The notes under the pieces are model-generated. The model did no database searches. It saw only the letters and a list, made by a program, of their open reading frames with translations, and was not told the DNA's origin. A DNA stretch of 5,800 bases, taken from contig CBINNP010000232.1 of assembly GCA_966252075.1 (NCBI GenBank), positions 1 through 5,800 on the forward strand. Direction: 5' to 3'. Position numbers and translations under genes: made by a program. The stretch is from Solimonas sp966252075. Lineage in GTDB: Bacteria; Pseudomonadota; Gammaproteobacteria; Nevskiales; Nevskiaceae. This document shows positions 1 through 5,141 of the stretch, one piece after another. Numbering within the stretch: the first letter of the stretch is position 1; each line of letters opens with the position of its first letter.

Positions 1-203
1 TGGTGGGCCTGCGGCGCAGCGGCTTCGTGGCCGAGGAGATTTCGGAGCTCAAGTCGGCCTACCGGCTGATCTATCGGCGGGGGCTGAAGTGGAGCGAAAT
101 CCTGGAGCGGCTCAAAGCCGAGTGTGGATCCCAGGTGCTCATCTGCTCGACAAGGGCGTCGAGCCGCGCCTGGATCGCTGCCCACAGCGGCGCGCGCACG
201 TAA
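1..203 (+). CDS. lpxA: LpxA (UDP-N-acetylglucosamine acyltransferase), C-terminal fragment with a foreign tail
   Basis: LpxA transfers a 3-hydroxyacyl chain from acyl carrier protein to UDP-GlcNAc, the first step of lipid A synthesis in the cytoplasm. The frame is open from the left edge, so the start lies outside. Residues encoded at 3-122 (GLRRSGF, then AYRLIYRRGLKWSEI and LERLKAE) match the helical C-terminal domain that follows the LpxA left-handed beta-helix; E. coli LpxA has GLKRRGF and NAYKLIYRSG at the same place. The family normally continues about 20 more residues to an STRG-L/I-R-type end. Here the resemblance stops around position 122, and the remaining 26 or so codons to the TAA at 201-203 are simply the antisense of apbE. 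The native C-terminus and any following lpxB are therefore missing. The family call is firm. Whether this hybrid is a real protein is doubtful, because LpxA is normally essential and a broken copy would need an intact one elsewhere. Confidence 0.8.
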   Translation, partial: VGLRRSGFVAEEISELKSAYRLIYRRGLKWSEILERLKAECGSQVLICSTRASSRAWIAAHSGART

Positions 204-334
204 CCGTGCGGCGCGACCAGCTTCACCGTCCAGTGCGTGCCCATGGTGCTGCCGGCCAGCGTGCAGATTTCGCCAGCCTCCGGTCCGGCCTGGACCGCAG
301 CGCTGAACTGCTCGGGAATCAGGACTCGATTCAT
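71..334 (-). pseudogene. apbE: ApbE-type FAD:protein FMN transferase, truncated N-terminal fragment
   Basis: ApbE uses FAD to attach FMN covalently to a threonine or serine of periplasmic and membrane redox proteins. The frame starts at the ATG at 332-334 and contains the family's N-terminal signature GSTMGTHW (residues 28-35), a helix around residues 50-64, and MSTWDPHSALSR (65-76), which fits the family's MSTW-x-P-x-S-x-L-S-R. The conserved F-N should come next, but the frame reads SRISLHF and stops at 71-73 after 87 codons. Full-length members have about 300 or more residues, so the FAD- and Mg-binding core is absent and this fragment cannot be active. No lipoprotein or Sec signal is obvious at the N-terminus, and no clear Shine-Dalgarno precedes the ATG. 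It is the last gene of the iron operon and follows the DUF4198 gene after an 85-base gap with a strong hairpin. Its likely substrate is the DUF2271 protein two genes upstream. Confidence 0.82.
107..131. other. Junction between truncated lpxA and truncated apbE
   Basis: Reading rightwards on the plus strand, LpxA-like sequence persists to about 122. Reading leftwards on the minus strand, ApbE-like sequence persists to about 107. The two unrelated convergent genes therefore meet here, each losing its C-terminus. Bases 107-122 encode acceptable residues for both families (RLKAE on plus, SALSR on minus), so the exact breakpoint cannot be fixed by eye. A GGATCC palindrome lies at 126-131, directly beside the region. 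There is no transposase, inverted-repeat end or target duplication. The join may be a true deletion or rearrangement, or a cloning or assembly artefact. Confidence 0.7.
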
Positions 335-355
335 GGCTGGGGCAAGGCCGCAAAC

Positions 356-401
356 GCCACGGCCCGCGCCCGGCGCGACGAAGCCGGACGCGGGCCGTGG
401 C
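356..401 (-). repeat. Strong intergenic hairpin between the DUF4198 gene and apbE
   Basis: Bases 356-368 and 389-401 are a perfect 13-base inverted repeat (GCCACGGCCCGCG and its complement). After one mismatch (369/388) the stem continues for five more pairs (370-374 with 383-387), leaving an 8-base loop. The hairpin fills most of the 85-base gap between the DUF4198 stop and the apbE start. Neither strand shows a clear T-run after the stem; the minus-strand flank has only TTT. It is therefore not a classical intrinsic terminator. It could stabilise the 3' end of the upstream message, attenuate apbE expression or act as a partial terminator. Confidence 0.6.
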
Positions 402-419
402 CGTTACGAGACGGCGCGA

Positions 420-1232
420 TCAGGGCGTCAGCACCTCGAAACTCGCCGTGTAGGAAAGACGACGCTGCTTGGCCGGCTTCTCGGCCTTGTCGTCCTGTAC
501 CGAGGCCGATACCCAGTACAGGCCCGGCTGCTGCCAGTCCAGCGTGAACACGCCCTCGGCATCGGTCTTGGCGACGAGCTCCTGCGCACCGTTGCGGTAA
601 CGGGTGCCATCGGCCACCGCTTCGACCTCGATGCCGGAGACCGGCTTGCCATCGAGCAGCAGCTTGAACTTCGCCGGCTCGCCCACGTACAGATCGTTGA
701 CGCCGGTGACCGGCTGCAGCTCCAGACCCTTGCCGCTGGCCTTCAGCTCGCTCGGCTTGCCGGCGGTGGCGAAGGTCTCCAGACGGCTGATCGACTGCAT
801 GACACGCAGGTCCTTGGCCTTCTTCGGCACTTCCTTGGCAAAACCCTCGGCACTGAACGGCTGACCGCGCGGCGGCCACATGCGGCGCTGGCCGTTGTCG
901 TCCCACACCGCCGAGATGTTGCTGTTGACTACCGCGATACGGTAGGTGCCTGCCTGCTGCAGCTGCAGGTCGAACACACTGCGCAGCTTGCCGGTCGACA
1001 GGTTCTCGGGCGTCACGACGCTGCCGTCGGGCGCGGTGATGACGAGCTTGTCGAGACGGCCCGGACTATGGTCCTTGATGAACGGATCGGTCGACACACC
1101 GGCATCGACGGTGATCCACTGGCCGGTGCTCAGCACGGTCTTCGACGGCGCCAGCCAGGGCTTGTGGGCCTGCGCCGCCAGTGGCAGCAGCAGCGCGGCG
1201 GCCAGCAATAGCGATGGTGCATGCAGTTTCAT
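420..1232 (-). CDS. DUF4198 family exported protein (possible periplasmic metal-binding protein)
   Basis: This is a 270-residue secreted protein of the DUF4198 family, related to NikM-like periplasmic components of metal uptake; its biochemical role is not established. Residues 1-22 are a Sec signal peptide: a Lys, a Leu/Ala-rich core and an AQA cleavage site. The predicted mature protein begins H-K-P-W-L, a family hallmark. It contains only two histidines (H23 and H55, in KDH) and no cysteine, so it has no c-type haem motif. Residues 59-105 and 182-265 look like beta-rich, immunoglobulin-like regions; the second has DGKPVSG and TDAEGVFTLDW, typical of carrier-type beta-sandwich domains. The ATG at 1230-1232 has a good Shine-Dalgarno (GGAG, 6 bases upstream) and follows the DUF2271 stop after 19 bases, so the two genes are co-transcribed. 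In context it would serve periplasmic handling of iron or another metal. The family call is strong and the function is inferred. Confidence 0.85.
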   Translation of the reverse strand: MKLHAPSLLLAAALLLPLAAQAHKPWLAPSKTVLSTGQWITVDAGVSTDPFIKDHSPGRLDKLVITAPDGSVVTPENLSTGKLRSVFDLQLQQAGTYRIAVVNSNISAVWDDNGQRRMWPPRGQPFSAEGFAKEVPKKAKDLRVMQSISRLETFATAGKPSELKASGKGLELQPVTGVNDLYVGEPAKFKLLLDGKPVSGIEVEAVADGTRYRNGAQELVAKTDAEGVFTLDWQQPGLYWVSASVQDDKAEKPAKQRRLSYTASFEVLTP

Positions 1233-1251
1233 GTCGTTCTCCGGATCAGTC

Positions 1252-1824
1252 TCAGGGCTTCAGCGTCAGGCGCAGCACGCCGAGTTCGCTCTTGCCCTGT
1301 GCCTTGAGTTCGCCAGCCGACGTCGCCGGCCAGTCAAAGGGAATTTCCAGCAGCTCGCGGCCGCCGTCCTCGCGCGCCGCTTCGGCGATCAGCTTGTAGT
1401 GCCCCGGCGCCAGTTCGCCGAGCGGCGCCTGACCCTGGCGGAAACTCAGCTGGTGCTCGCCGACCACGCGAGTGGCGCCGCTGACGCCATCGACCGGCAG
1501 GCTCAGCTCGCGTCCGCCGCGACGCCACCACTGGCGCAGATCCGGCAGCCACTTGGTACCGCCCTGGGCATTGCCGGGCGCAGCCTGGCCGCCTGGCGCG
1601 CCTTCGGCACGCTGGCGTGGCTGCTGGTACCAGACCGCCAGCTGCGCGGCGACGCTGCGATCGTCACGTTCCAGCCAGACCGCCACATATGGGCGGTGAT
1701 ACTCCGCAACATCGAGCTGCGGAATCTGTAGCGTCACGCCCAGCTCGGTGGCCTGAGCAGGTGCCGCGATCAGGCTGCCGCAGATCGCGGCCAGAGGAAA
1801 CGCCGCAGGAGACGAAATACGCAT
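1252..1824 (-). CDS. DUF2271 family exported protein with a flavinylation motif
   Basis: This is a 190-residue periplasmic protein. Residues 1-25 form a signal peptide ending in an AQA cleavage site. The DUF2271 signatures are clear: EYHRPYVAVWLE (41-52), GTKWLPDLRQWWRRGG (89-104), a DGVSGAT motif (112-118), GHYKLIAEAAREDGGRE (141-157) and a C-terminal beta strand. DGVSGAT fits D-x-x-(S/T)-G-A-(T/S), the consensus at which ApbE couples FMN to the last residue, here Thr118. The mature chain has no cysteine, so bound FMN rather than haem c is its likely redox group. A Gly/Ala/Gln-rich stretch at 68-89 looks like a flexible loop. The ATG has an AAGGA Shine-Dalgarno 8 bases upstream. The gene lies between a PepSY membrane protein and DUF4198, with apbE downstream, which suggests it passes electrons from the membrane to a periplasmic ferric substrate. 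Family assignment is firm; the electron-transfer role is inferred. Confidence 0.87.
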   Translation of the reverse strand: MRISSPAAFPLAAICGSLIAAPAQATELGVTLQIPQLDVAEYHRPYVAVWLERDDRSVAAQLAVWYQQPRQRAEGAPGGQAAPGNAQGGTKWLPDLRQWWRRGGRELSLPVDGVSGATRVVGEHQLSFRQGQAPLGELAPGHYKLIAEAAREDGGRELLEIPFDWPATSAGELKAQGKSELGVLRLTLKP

Positions 1825-1861
1825 GACAAAAATCCTTGTTCCTATCGATACACGAAGAGCG

Positions 1862-2527
1862 TCAGTGGATGAACAGCAAGGCCAGCAGCAACGGCAGCAC
1901 GAAACCCAGCGCCACCAGCGGCCAGGTCATGCCGCGCTGCGCGGCATGCAGCTTGAGGAGGAACAGCCCGCTGCCGGCGAATACCAGACAGGCCACGGCG
2001 AACACGTCGACGAACACGCTCCACACCAGGCCGGTGTTGCGGGCCTTGTGCAGATCGTTGAAGTAGGCGATCCAGCCGCGATCGGTGCGCTCGTATTCGA
2101 TCTCGCCCTCCGGCAGCGTCACGCTGAGCCAGGCGTCACCGCCGGGCCGCGGCAAGGCAAGGTAGACCTCGTCGTCCGACCAGTCGGCCTCATGCGTGCC
2201 CGGGGACAGCGACCACTCCGCACTCAGCCATTCCAGTAAAGCCGGCGGCAGAGCTCCGCCCGCATCACTGTCGGCTTGCGCGATGATCGCCTCGCGCACC
2301 GGCAGCGGCAATATCGCGTGACGCTTCGTGACCTGCGGCTTGGCCTTGATCTGGCCGGCATGATTGAGCGTGATGCCGGTGGCCGCGAACAGCAGCATCG
2401 CGATCAGACAGATCGCCGAGCTGATCCAGTGCCACTGGTGCAGCGTCTTGAGCCAGTAGGCGCGTCGCGCCGCCTGCTCGATGCGCCGCTGCGGCGCCGC
2501 TGGCGCCGCGCGCGCCTCAGTGGCCAT
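1862..2527 (-). CDS. Short PepSY-domain inner-membrane protein (PiuB/FoxB-like)
   Basis: This 221-residue membrane protein belongs to the PepSY-associated TM group, whose larger members (for example FoxB of Pseudomonas) are haem-containing siderophore reductases. Predicted helices are TM1 at about 34-54, TM2 at 167-192 and TM3 at 201-220, with a periplasmic PepSY-like segment at about 76-150. Conserved histidines lie at the membrane edges: LHQWHW (H30, H33), TLNHAG (H56), FNDLHKARNTG (H160) and H194. These are candidate haem ligands. At 221 residues it is shorter than typical 350-500-residue PiuB/FoxB proteins and probably represents the compact form with one PepSY unit. Its ATG overlaps the end of exbD by 11 bases and has no clear Shine-Dalgarno, so translation is probably coupled to exbD. 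It is the likely inner-membrane electron carrier feeding the flavinylated DUF2271 protein. Haem binding and electron direction are inferred. Confidence 0.8.
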   Translation of the reverse strand: MATEARAAPAAPQRRIEQAARRAYWLKTLHQWHWISSAICLIAMLLFAATGITLNHAGQIKAKPQVTKRHAILPLPVREAIIAQADSDAGGALPPALLEWLSAEWSLSPGTHEADWSDDEVYLALPRPGGDAWLSVTLPEGEIEYERTDRGWIAYFNDLHKARNTGLVWSVFVDVFAVACLVFAGSGLFLLKLHAAQRGMTWPLVALGFVLPLLLALLFIH

Positions 2528-2954
2528 GCGCCGCGGCAGCAGCGGAGGGGTCGGTGACGAAACCGATCTTGACCAGCCCCGCCTTGCCCGCCTCGCTCAT
2601 CACCTCGGCGATGACCTCGTAACGCGAGTCGCGATCGGCGTGCAGATGCAGTTCCGGCGTGACCGGCTGGCGGCCGGCTTCCTGGAGGCGCTCGATCAGC
2701 TGCTCGCGCGCCAGCGGCTCGCCATTCCAGTACAGATCGCCGTTGGCCTTGATCGCCAGCTGCACGTTGTCGACCTTGGTGACGTTGGGCTGACTGCTCG
2801 CCTTGGGCAGGTCGATCTTCACTGCATTGGTCAATAGCGGCGCCGAGACGATGAAGACGACCAGCAGCACCAGCATGATGTCGACCAGCGGGATCACGTT
2901 GATCTCCGCCATTGGCGCACTGCCGCGATTGCCGTTGAAGCTGCCGAATGCCAT
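2517..2954 (-). CDS. exbD: ExbD/TolR-type biopolymer transport protein
   Basis: ExbD is the inner-membrane partner of ExbB; together they use the proton gradient to energise TonB. The 145-residue protein has a short cytoplasmic N-terminus, one transmembrane helix (about 21-42, IPLVDIMLVLLVVF) with the essential proton-conducting aspartate at D25 (also Asp25 in E. coli ExbD), then the KIDLPKASSQP segment (46-56). A periplasmic domain follows, with LYWNGEPL (74-81) and the ELHLHADRDSRYEVIAEVM region (101-119). Length is normal for the family, apart from a small Ala-rich AAAAAHGH tail. Its ATG lies 4 bases after the exbB stop with GGAG about 8 bases upstream, and its end overlaps the PepSY gene by 11 bases. 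TolR is the main alternative, but the adjacent TonB and siderophore genes favour ExbD. Confidence 0.93.
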   Translation of the reverse strand: MAFGSFNGNRGSAPMAEINVIPLVDIMLVLLVVFIVSAPLLTNAVKIDLPKASSQPNVTKVDNVQLAIKANGDLYWNGEPLAREQLIERLQEAGRQPVTPELHLHADRDSRYEVIAEVMSEAGKAGLVKIGFVTDPSAAAAAHGH

Positions 2955-2958
2955 GGCT

Positions 2959-3693
2959 TCAGCTCCGCGGTACGGTCGACTTCAGCGGCGTCACCGTGCC
3001 GCTGGCGTTGTCGATCTTGGCGCCGGTGGCCAGGAAGGTGAAAAGATCGTGCGCGAAGGCATCCAGCTGCGCCAGCACCACGCGATTGGAGCGGACGATG
3101 AAGTTGTAGCCGAGCACCGCCGGGATCGCCACGCCCAGGCCGATGGCCGTCATGATCAGCGCCTCGCCGACCGGGCCTGCAACCTTGTCCAGCGTGCCGG
3201 CGCCGGAAATGCCGATCGCCAGCAGCGCGTGGTAGATGCCCCAGACCGTGCCGAGCAGACCCACGAACGGCGCGGTGGCGCCCACCGAGGCGAGGATCGT
3301 CAGGCCCGATTCCATCTTCGCGGTTTCCTCGTCGATGGTCTTGCGCAAGGTGCGCGTGACGAAATCCGAAGCGGAGCCGGCCTCGTTGAGGCGGTTGATG
3401 CCATGGCGCTCATGATGGCGGCTGGCGGCAATGCCGTGGTAGGCCAGATGCGAGAACGGCTCGTCCGGATGCTCGTGCTCCAGACGCAGCGCCACTTCGT
3501 TGAGCGACGGCGCGTTCCAGAAATACTCCAAGAACTTGGCGCTGCGGCGGCGAGCGCGCCAGCCGGCGAACGCCTTGGTGACGATCAGGTACCAGCTGGC
3601 GATCGATGCCAGCACCATCAGCACCAGAATCGTCTTGGCGACGCCATCGGCGCCGGAAAGAAAGTGGCCGAAGCCGAGACCTTGTGCATCCAT
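2959..3693 (-). CDS. exbB: ExbB/TolQ/MotA-family proton channel protein
   Basis: ExbB forms the pentameric inner-membrane channel that, with ExbD, drives TonB. The 244-residue protein has TM1 at about 21-40, a large cytoplasmic segment (45-128), TM2 at about 131-154 (LASVGATAPFVGLLGTVWGI) and TM3 at about 175-198 (GEALIMTAIGLGVAIPA). The polar channel residues T149, E177 and T182 match T148, E176 and T181 of E. coli ExbB with a one-residue shift. The cytoplasmic loop has a His-rich stretch (SRHHERHG, 91-98). A cytoplasmic C-terminal helix follows TM3. The ATG lies 4 bases after the tonB stop and has only a weak purine-rich upstream sequence inside tonB, which suggests translational coupling. 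Position between tonB and exbD makes ExbB much more likely than TolQ. Confidence 0.94.
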   Translation of the reverse strand: MDAQGLGFGHFLSGADGVAKTILVLMVLASIASWYLIVTKAFAGWRARRRSAKFLEYFWNAPSLNEVALRLEHEHPDEPFSHLAYHGIAASRHHERHGINRLNEAGSASDFVTRTLRKTIDEETAKMESGLTILASVGATAPFVGLLGTVWGIYHALLAIGISGAGTLDKVAGPVGEALIMTAIGLGVAIPAVLGYNFIVRSNRVVLAQLDAFAHDLFTFLATGAKIDNASGTVTPLKSTVPRS

Positions 3694-3697
3694 AGCG

Positions 3698-4366
3698 TTA
3701 GTGTTTCTTCAGTTCGAAGGAGAGAGGGATCTTGACCCAGGCGGCCACCGGCTGGTCGCCCTGCTTGGCCGCCACGAAGCGCCAGCGCTTCTTCACCACG
3801 TCGACCGCCGCCGCATCGAGCCGCGAGAATCCGCTGCTCTGCTCGACGCGGACCTGGTCGGCGGTGCCGCCCGGACTGACCAGCACCAGCAGCAGGACGG
3901 TGCCTTCCTCGCGCAGCCGGATCGACATCTGCGGATAGGCCGGTGCCGGATTGTTCAGGTATGCGGCGACGAAGTTCGGCGGGATGACGACCGGCTCCGG
4001 CGGACCGGGCTCGGCCTGCGGCGGTGGCGGCGGCGTTTCCTCGACCGGCTCCGGCTCCTCGATCGGCGGCGCCTCGATCGCCGACGGTGTCGGCTTGGTC
4101 GTCGCCGCCATGCGCGGCTTCGGATCCGGCTTGACCGGCTCCGGCTTGGGTTCCGGCGGCGGCGGCTCCGGTGGCTTGGGCTGCTCGGAAATGAAGCTCA
4201 CCATCATCGCCGTCGGCACCGGCGGCGTCGGTTGCGAGCGGGTGATGAACAGGCCGCCGATCGCCACGACATGGATCAGGCCGATCGCCATGAATACCAG
4301 CACGCGCCCACCCCGCAGCCCGCCCGGGCGGCGCAGATACTGCGGCATCAGCACTTGCGCGGTCAT
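3698..4366 (-). CDS. tonB: TonB energy transducer
   Basis: TonB spans the periplasm and transmits ExbBD-derived energy to the TonB box of outer-membrane receptors. The 222-residue protein has a short Arg-containing cytoplasmic N-terminus, a signal anchor at about 21-42 with a histidine (H32) where TonB proteins keep their essential TM histidine, and a Pro/Glu/Lys-rich spacer at 46-130 (runs such as PPEPPPPEPKPEP and TPPPPPQ). The C-terminal TonB domain covers 131-222, with PAYP (142-145), VLVSPGG (161-167), SSGFSRLDAAAVDVVKKRWRF (177-197) and IPLSFEL near the end. The ATG at 4364-4366 is 4 bases past the hydroxylase stop; a second in-frame ATG six codons later (4346-4348) is a possible alternative. 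As the first gene of a tonB-exbB-exbD unit directly after a receptor and its hydroxylase, it is probably dedicated to this siderophore system. Confidence 0.95.
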   Translation of the reverse strand: MTAQVLMPQYLRRPGGLRGGRVLVFMAIGLIHVVAIGGLFITRSQPTPPVPTAMMVSFISEQPKPPEPPPPEPKPEPVKPDPKPRMAATTKPTPSAIEAPPIEEPEPVEETPPPPPQAEPGPPEPVVIPPNFVAAYLNNPAPAYPQMSIRLREEGTVLLLVLVSPGGTADQVRVEQSSGFSRLDAAAVDVVKKRWRFVAAKQGDQPVAAWVKIPLSFELKKH

Positions 4367-4370
4367 CGCC

Positions 4371-5051
4371 TCAAAGCTCCGCCCAGCGCCGCAGCAGGTT
4401 GTGGTAGACGCCGGTCAGCTGCACCAGCGCCGGATGATCGGCCACCGACGTGTTGAGGCTCTGCAGCGCGGCATCCATCTCGAACAACAGCGTGCGCTGG
4501 GCATCCTCGCGCACCAGGCTCTGCACCCAGAAGATGCTGGCAATGCGCGCACCGCGCGTCACCGGATTGACCTTGTGCAGGCTGGTCGACGGATACAGCA
4601 CCAGATCGCCGGCCGGCAGCTTGGCGGCATGCGCGCCGTAGGTGTCTTCCATCACCAGTTCGCCACCGTCGTACTCGTCCGGTTCGCTGAGGAACAGCGT
4701 GCCGGAAAGATCGGTGCGGACGCGATAGCCCTTGCTGCGCACGTCGCGCACCGCGGTGTCGACGTGCATGCCGAAATTGCCGCCGCCCTGATAGCAGTTG
4801 AACAGCGGCGGGAATACTTTCGACGGCAGCGCCGCCGACAGGAACAGTTCGCTGCGGCCCAGCGCCTTGAGCACGACCTCGCCCAGCTGCTGGGCGACCG
4901 GGTGCTCTTCGGTGAGCTGCAGGTTCTGCTTGACCTTGGCCGCCTGCGGTCCGGCCGTGACGCGGCCGTCCTGCCACTCGGTCTGTGCCAGCACCGCGCG
5001 CATTTCGGCCACCTGTTCGGCGCTCAGAACCTTGGGAATATGCAGCAGCAT
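4371..5051 (-). CDS. piuC: PKHD-type Fe(II)/2-oxoglutarate-dependent hydroxylase (PiuC/YbiX family)
   Basis: This cytoplasmic dioxygenase belongs to the PiuC/YbiX family encoded beside Fiu/PiuA-type catecholate receptors; its natural substrate is not well established. The ATG at 5049-5051 gives 226 residues, the usual family length, starting MLLHIPKVLS. The iron-binding triad is intact: H96 and D98 in GMHVDTAVR, and H159 in SLHKV. R169 in TRGARIAS is the expected 2-oxoglutarate ligand. Other family signatures are VKQNLQL near residue 40, PLFNCYQGGGNFG before the HxD, and YDGGELV. An in-frame TTG two codons upstream (5055-5057) would give 228 residues, but the GAGAG at 5061-5065 is 9 bases from the ATG and only 3 from the TTG, so ATG is preferred. 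It follows the receptor after a 90-base gap holding a hairpin and sits 4 bases before tonB. Members affect uptake of siderophore-linked antibiotics in Pseudomonas. Confidence 0.92.
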   Translation of the reverse strand: MLLHIPKVLSAEQVAEMRAVLAQTEWQDGRVTAGPQAAKVKQNLQLTEEHPVAQQLGEVVLKALGRSELFLSAALPSKVFPPLFNCYQGGGNFGMHVDTAVRDVRSKGYRVRTDLSGTLFLSEPDEYDGGELVMEDTYGAHAAKLPAGDLVLYPSTSLHKVNPVTRGARIASIFWVQSLVREDAQRTLLFEMDAALQSLNTSVADHPALVQLTGVYHNLLRRWAEL

Positions 5052-5076
5052 CGGCAAGGACTCTCGATCAGCGTGC

Positions 5077-5109
5077 GGAGGGCCTCCCGCGGACGACGGA
5101 AGGCCCTCC
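5077..5109 (-). repeat. Intergenic hairpin between receptor and hydroxylase genes
   Basis: Bases 5077-5085 (GGAGGGCCT) and 5101-5109 (AGGCCCTCC) form a perfect 9-base, mostly G/C stem with a 15-base loop. It lies in the only non-coding gap of the right half, 33 bases after the receptor stop and 26 bases before the hydroxylase ATG. No T-run follows on the minus strand, so full rho-independent termination is unlikely. A likely role is to protect the receptor message or lower read-through, so that the receptor is made in excess over the downstream genes. It does not cover the hydroxylase ribosome binding site. Confidence 0.5.
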
Positions 5110-5141
5110 TTCTATCACATCAGGCCGGCATCGGACGGGCA

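Noticed and set aside
107..131. Insertion-sequence or transposon end at the lpxA/apbE junction
   Set aside because: No transposase, terminal inverted repeat or target-site duplication is visible around the join.
356..401. Calling the hairpin a rho-independent terminator
   Set aside because: No T-run follows the stem on either strand, and apbE lies directly downstream in the same direction.
237..1211. Long plus-strand open frame (324 codons) opposite DUF4198 and apbE
   Set aside because: It is antisense to a well-supported secreted protein, has Arg/Gly/Leu-rich composition with no recognisable domain, and arises from high-GC codon bias.
1825..1861. Possible promoter or Fur box in the gap between the PepSY and DUF2271 genes
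   Set aside because: The 37 bases contain TATCGATA and a ribosome binding site but no convincing -10/-35 pair or GATAATGATTATC-like Fur box.
2803..3735. 310-codon plus-strand open frame opposite exbB
   Set aside because: It is a shadow of ExbB, whose membrane and channel motifs are unmistakable; the plus frame shows no domain or ribosome binding site.
4000..4180. Repetitive CCGG/GGCGG-rich tract as a tandem repeat or CRISPR-like array
   Set aside because: It encodes the degenerate Pro/Glu/Lys spacer of TonB; unit lengths are irregular and there are no unique spacers.
3500..4456. Long plus-strand open frame (318 codons), very Arg-rich
   Set aside because: It is the antisense of the tonB Pro/Glu-rich spacer and flanking exbB; the RRRR-type runs are the reverse complement of proline and glycine codons.
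4363..4977. 204-codon minus-strand frame overlapping the hydroxylase
   Set aside because: It is another frame of the hydroxylase gene; only the 4371-5051 frame holds the HxD...H iron triad.
5055..5057. TTG as start of the hydroxylase
   Set aside because: The ATG two codons later gives the usual family length and N-terminus, and a better distance to the GAGAG ribosome binding site.
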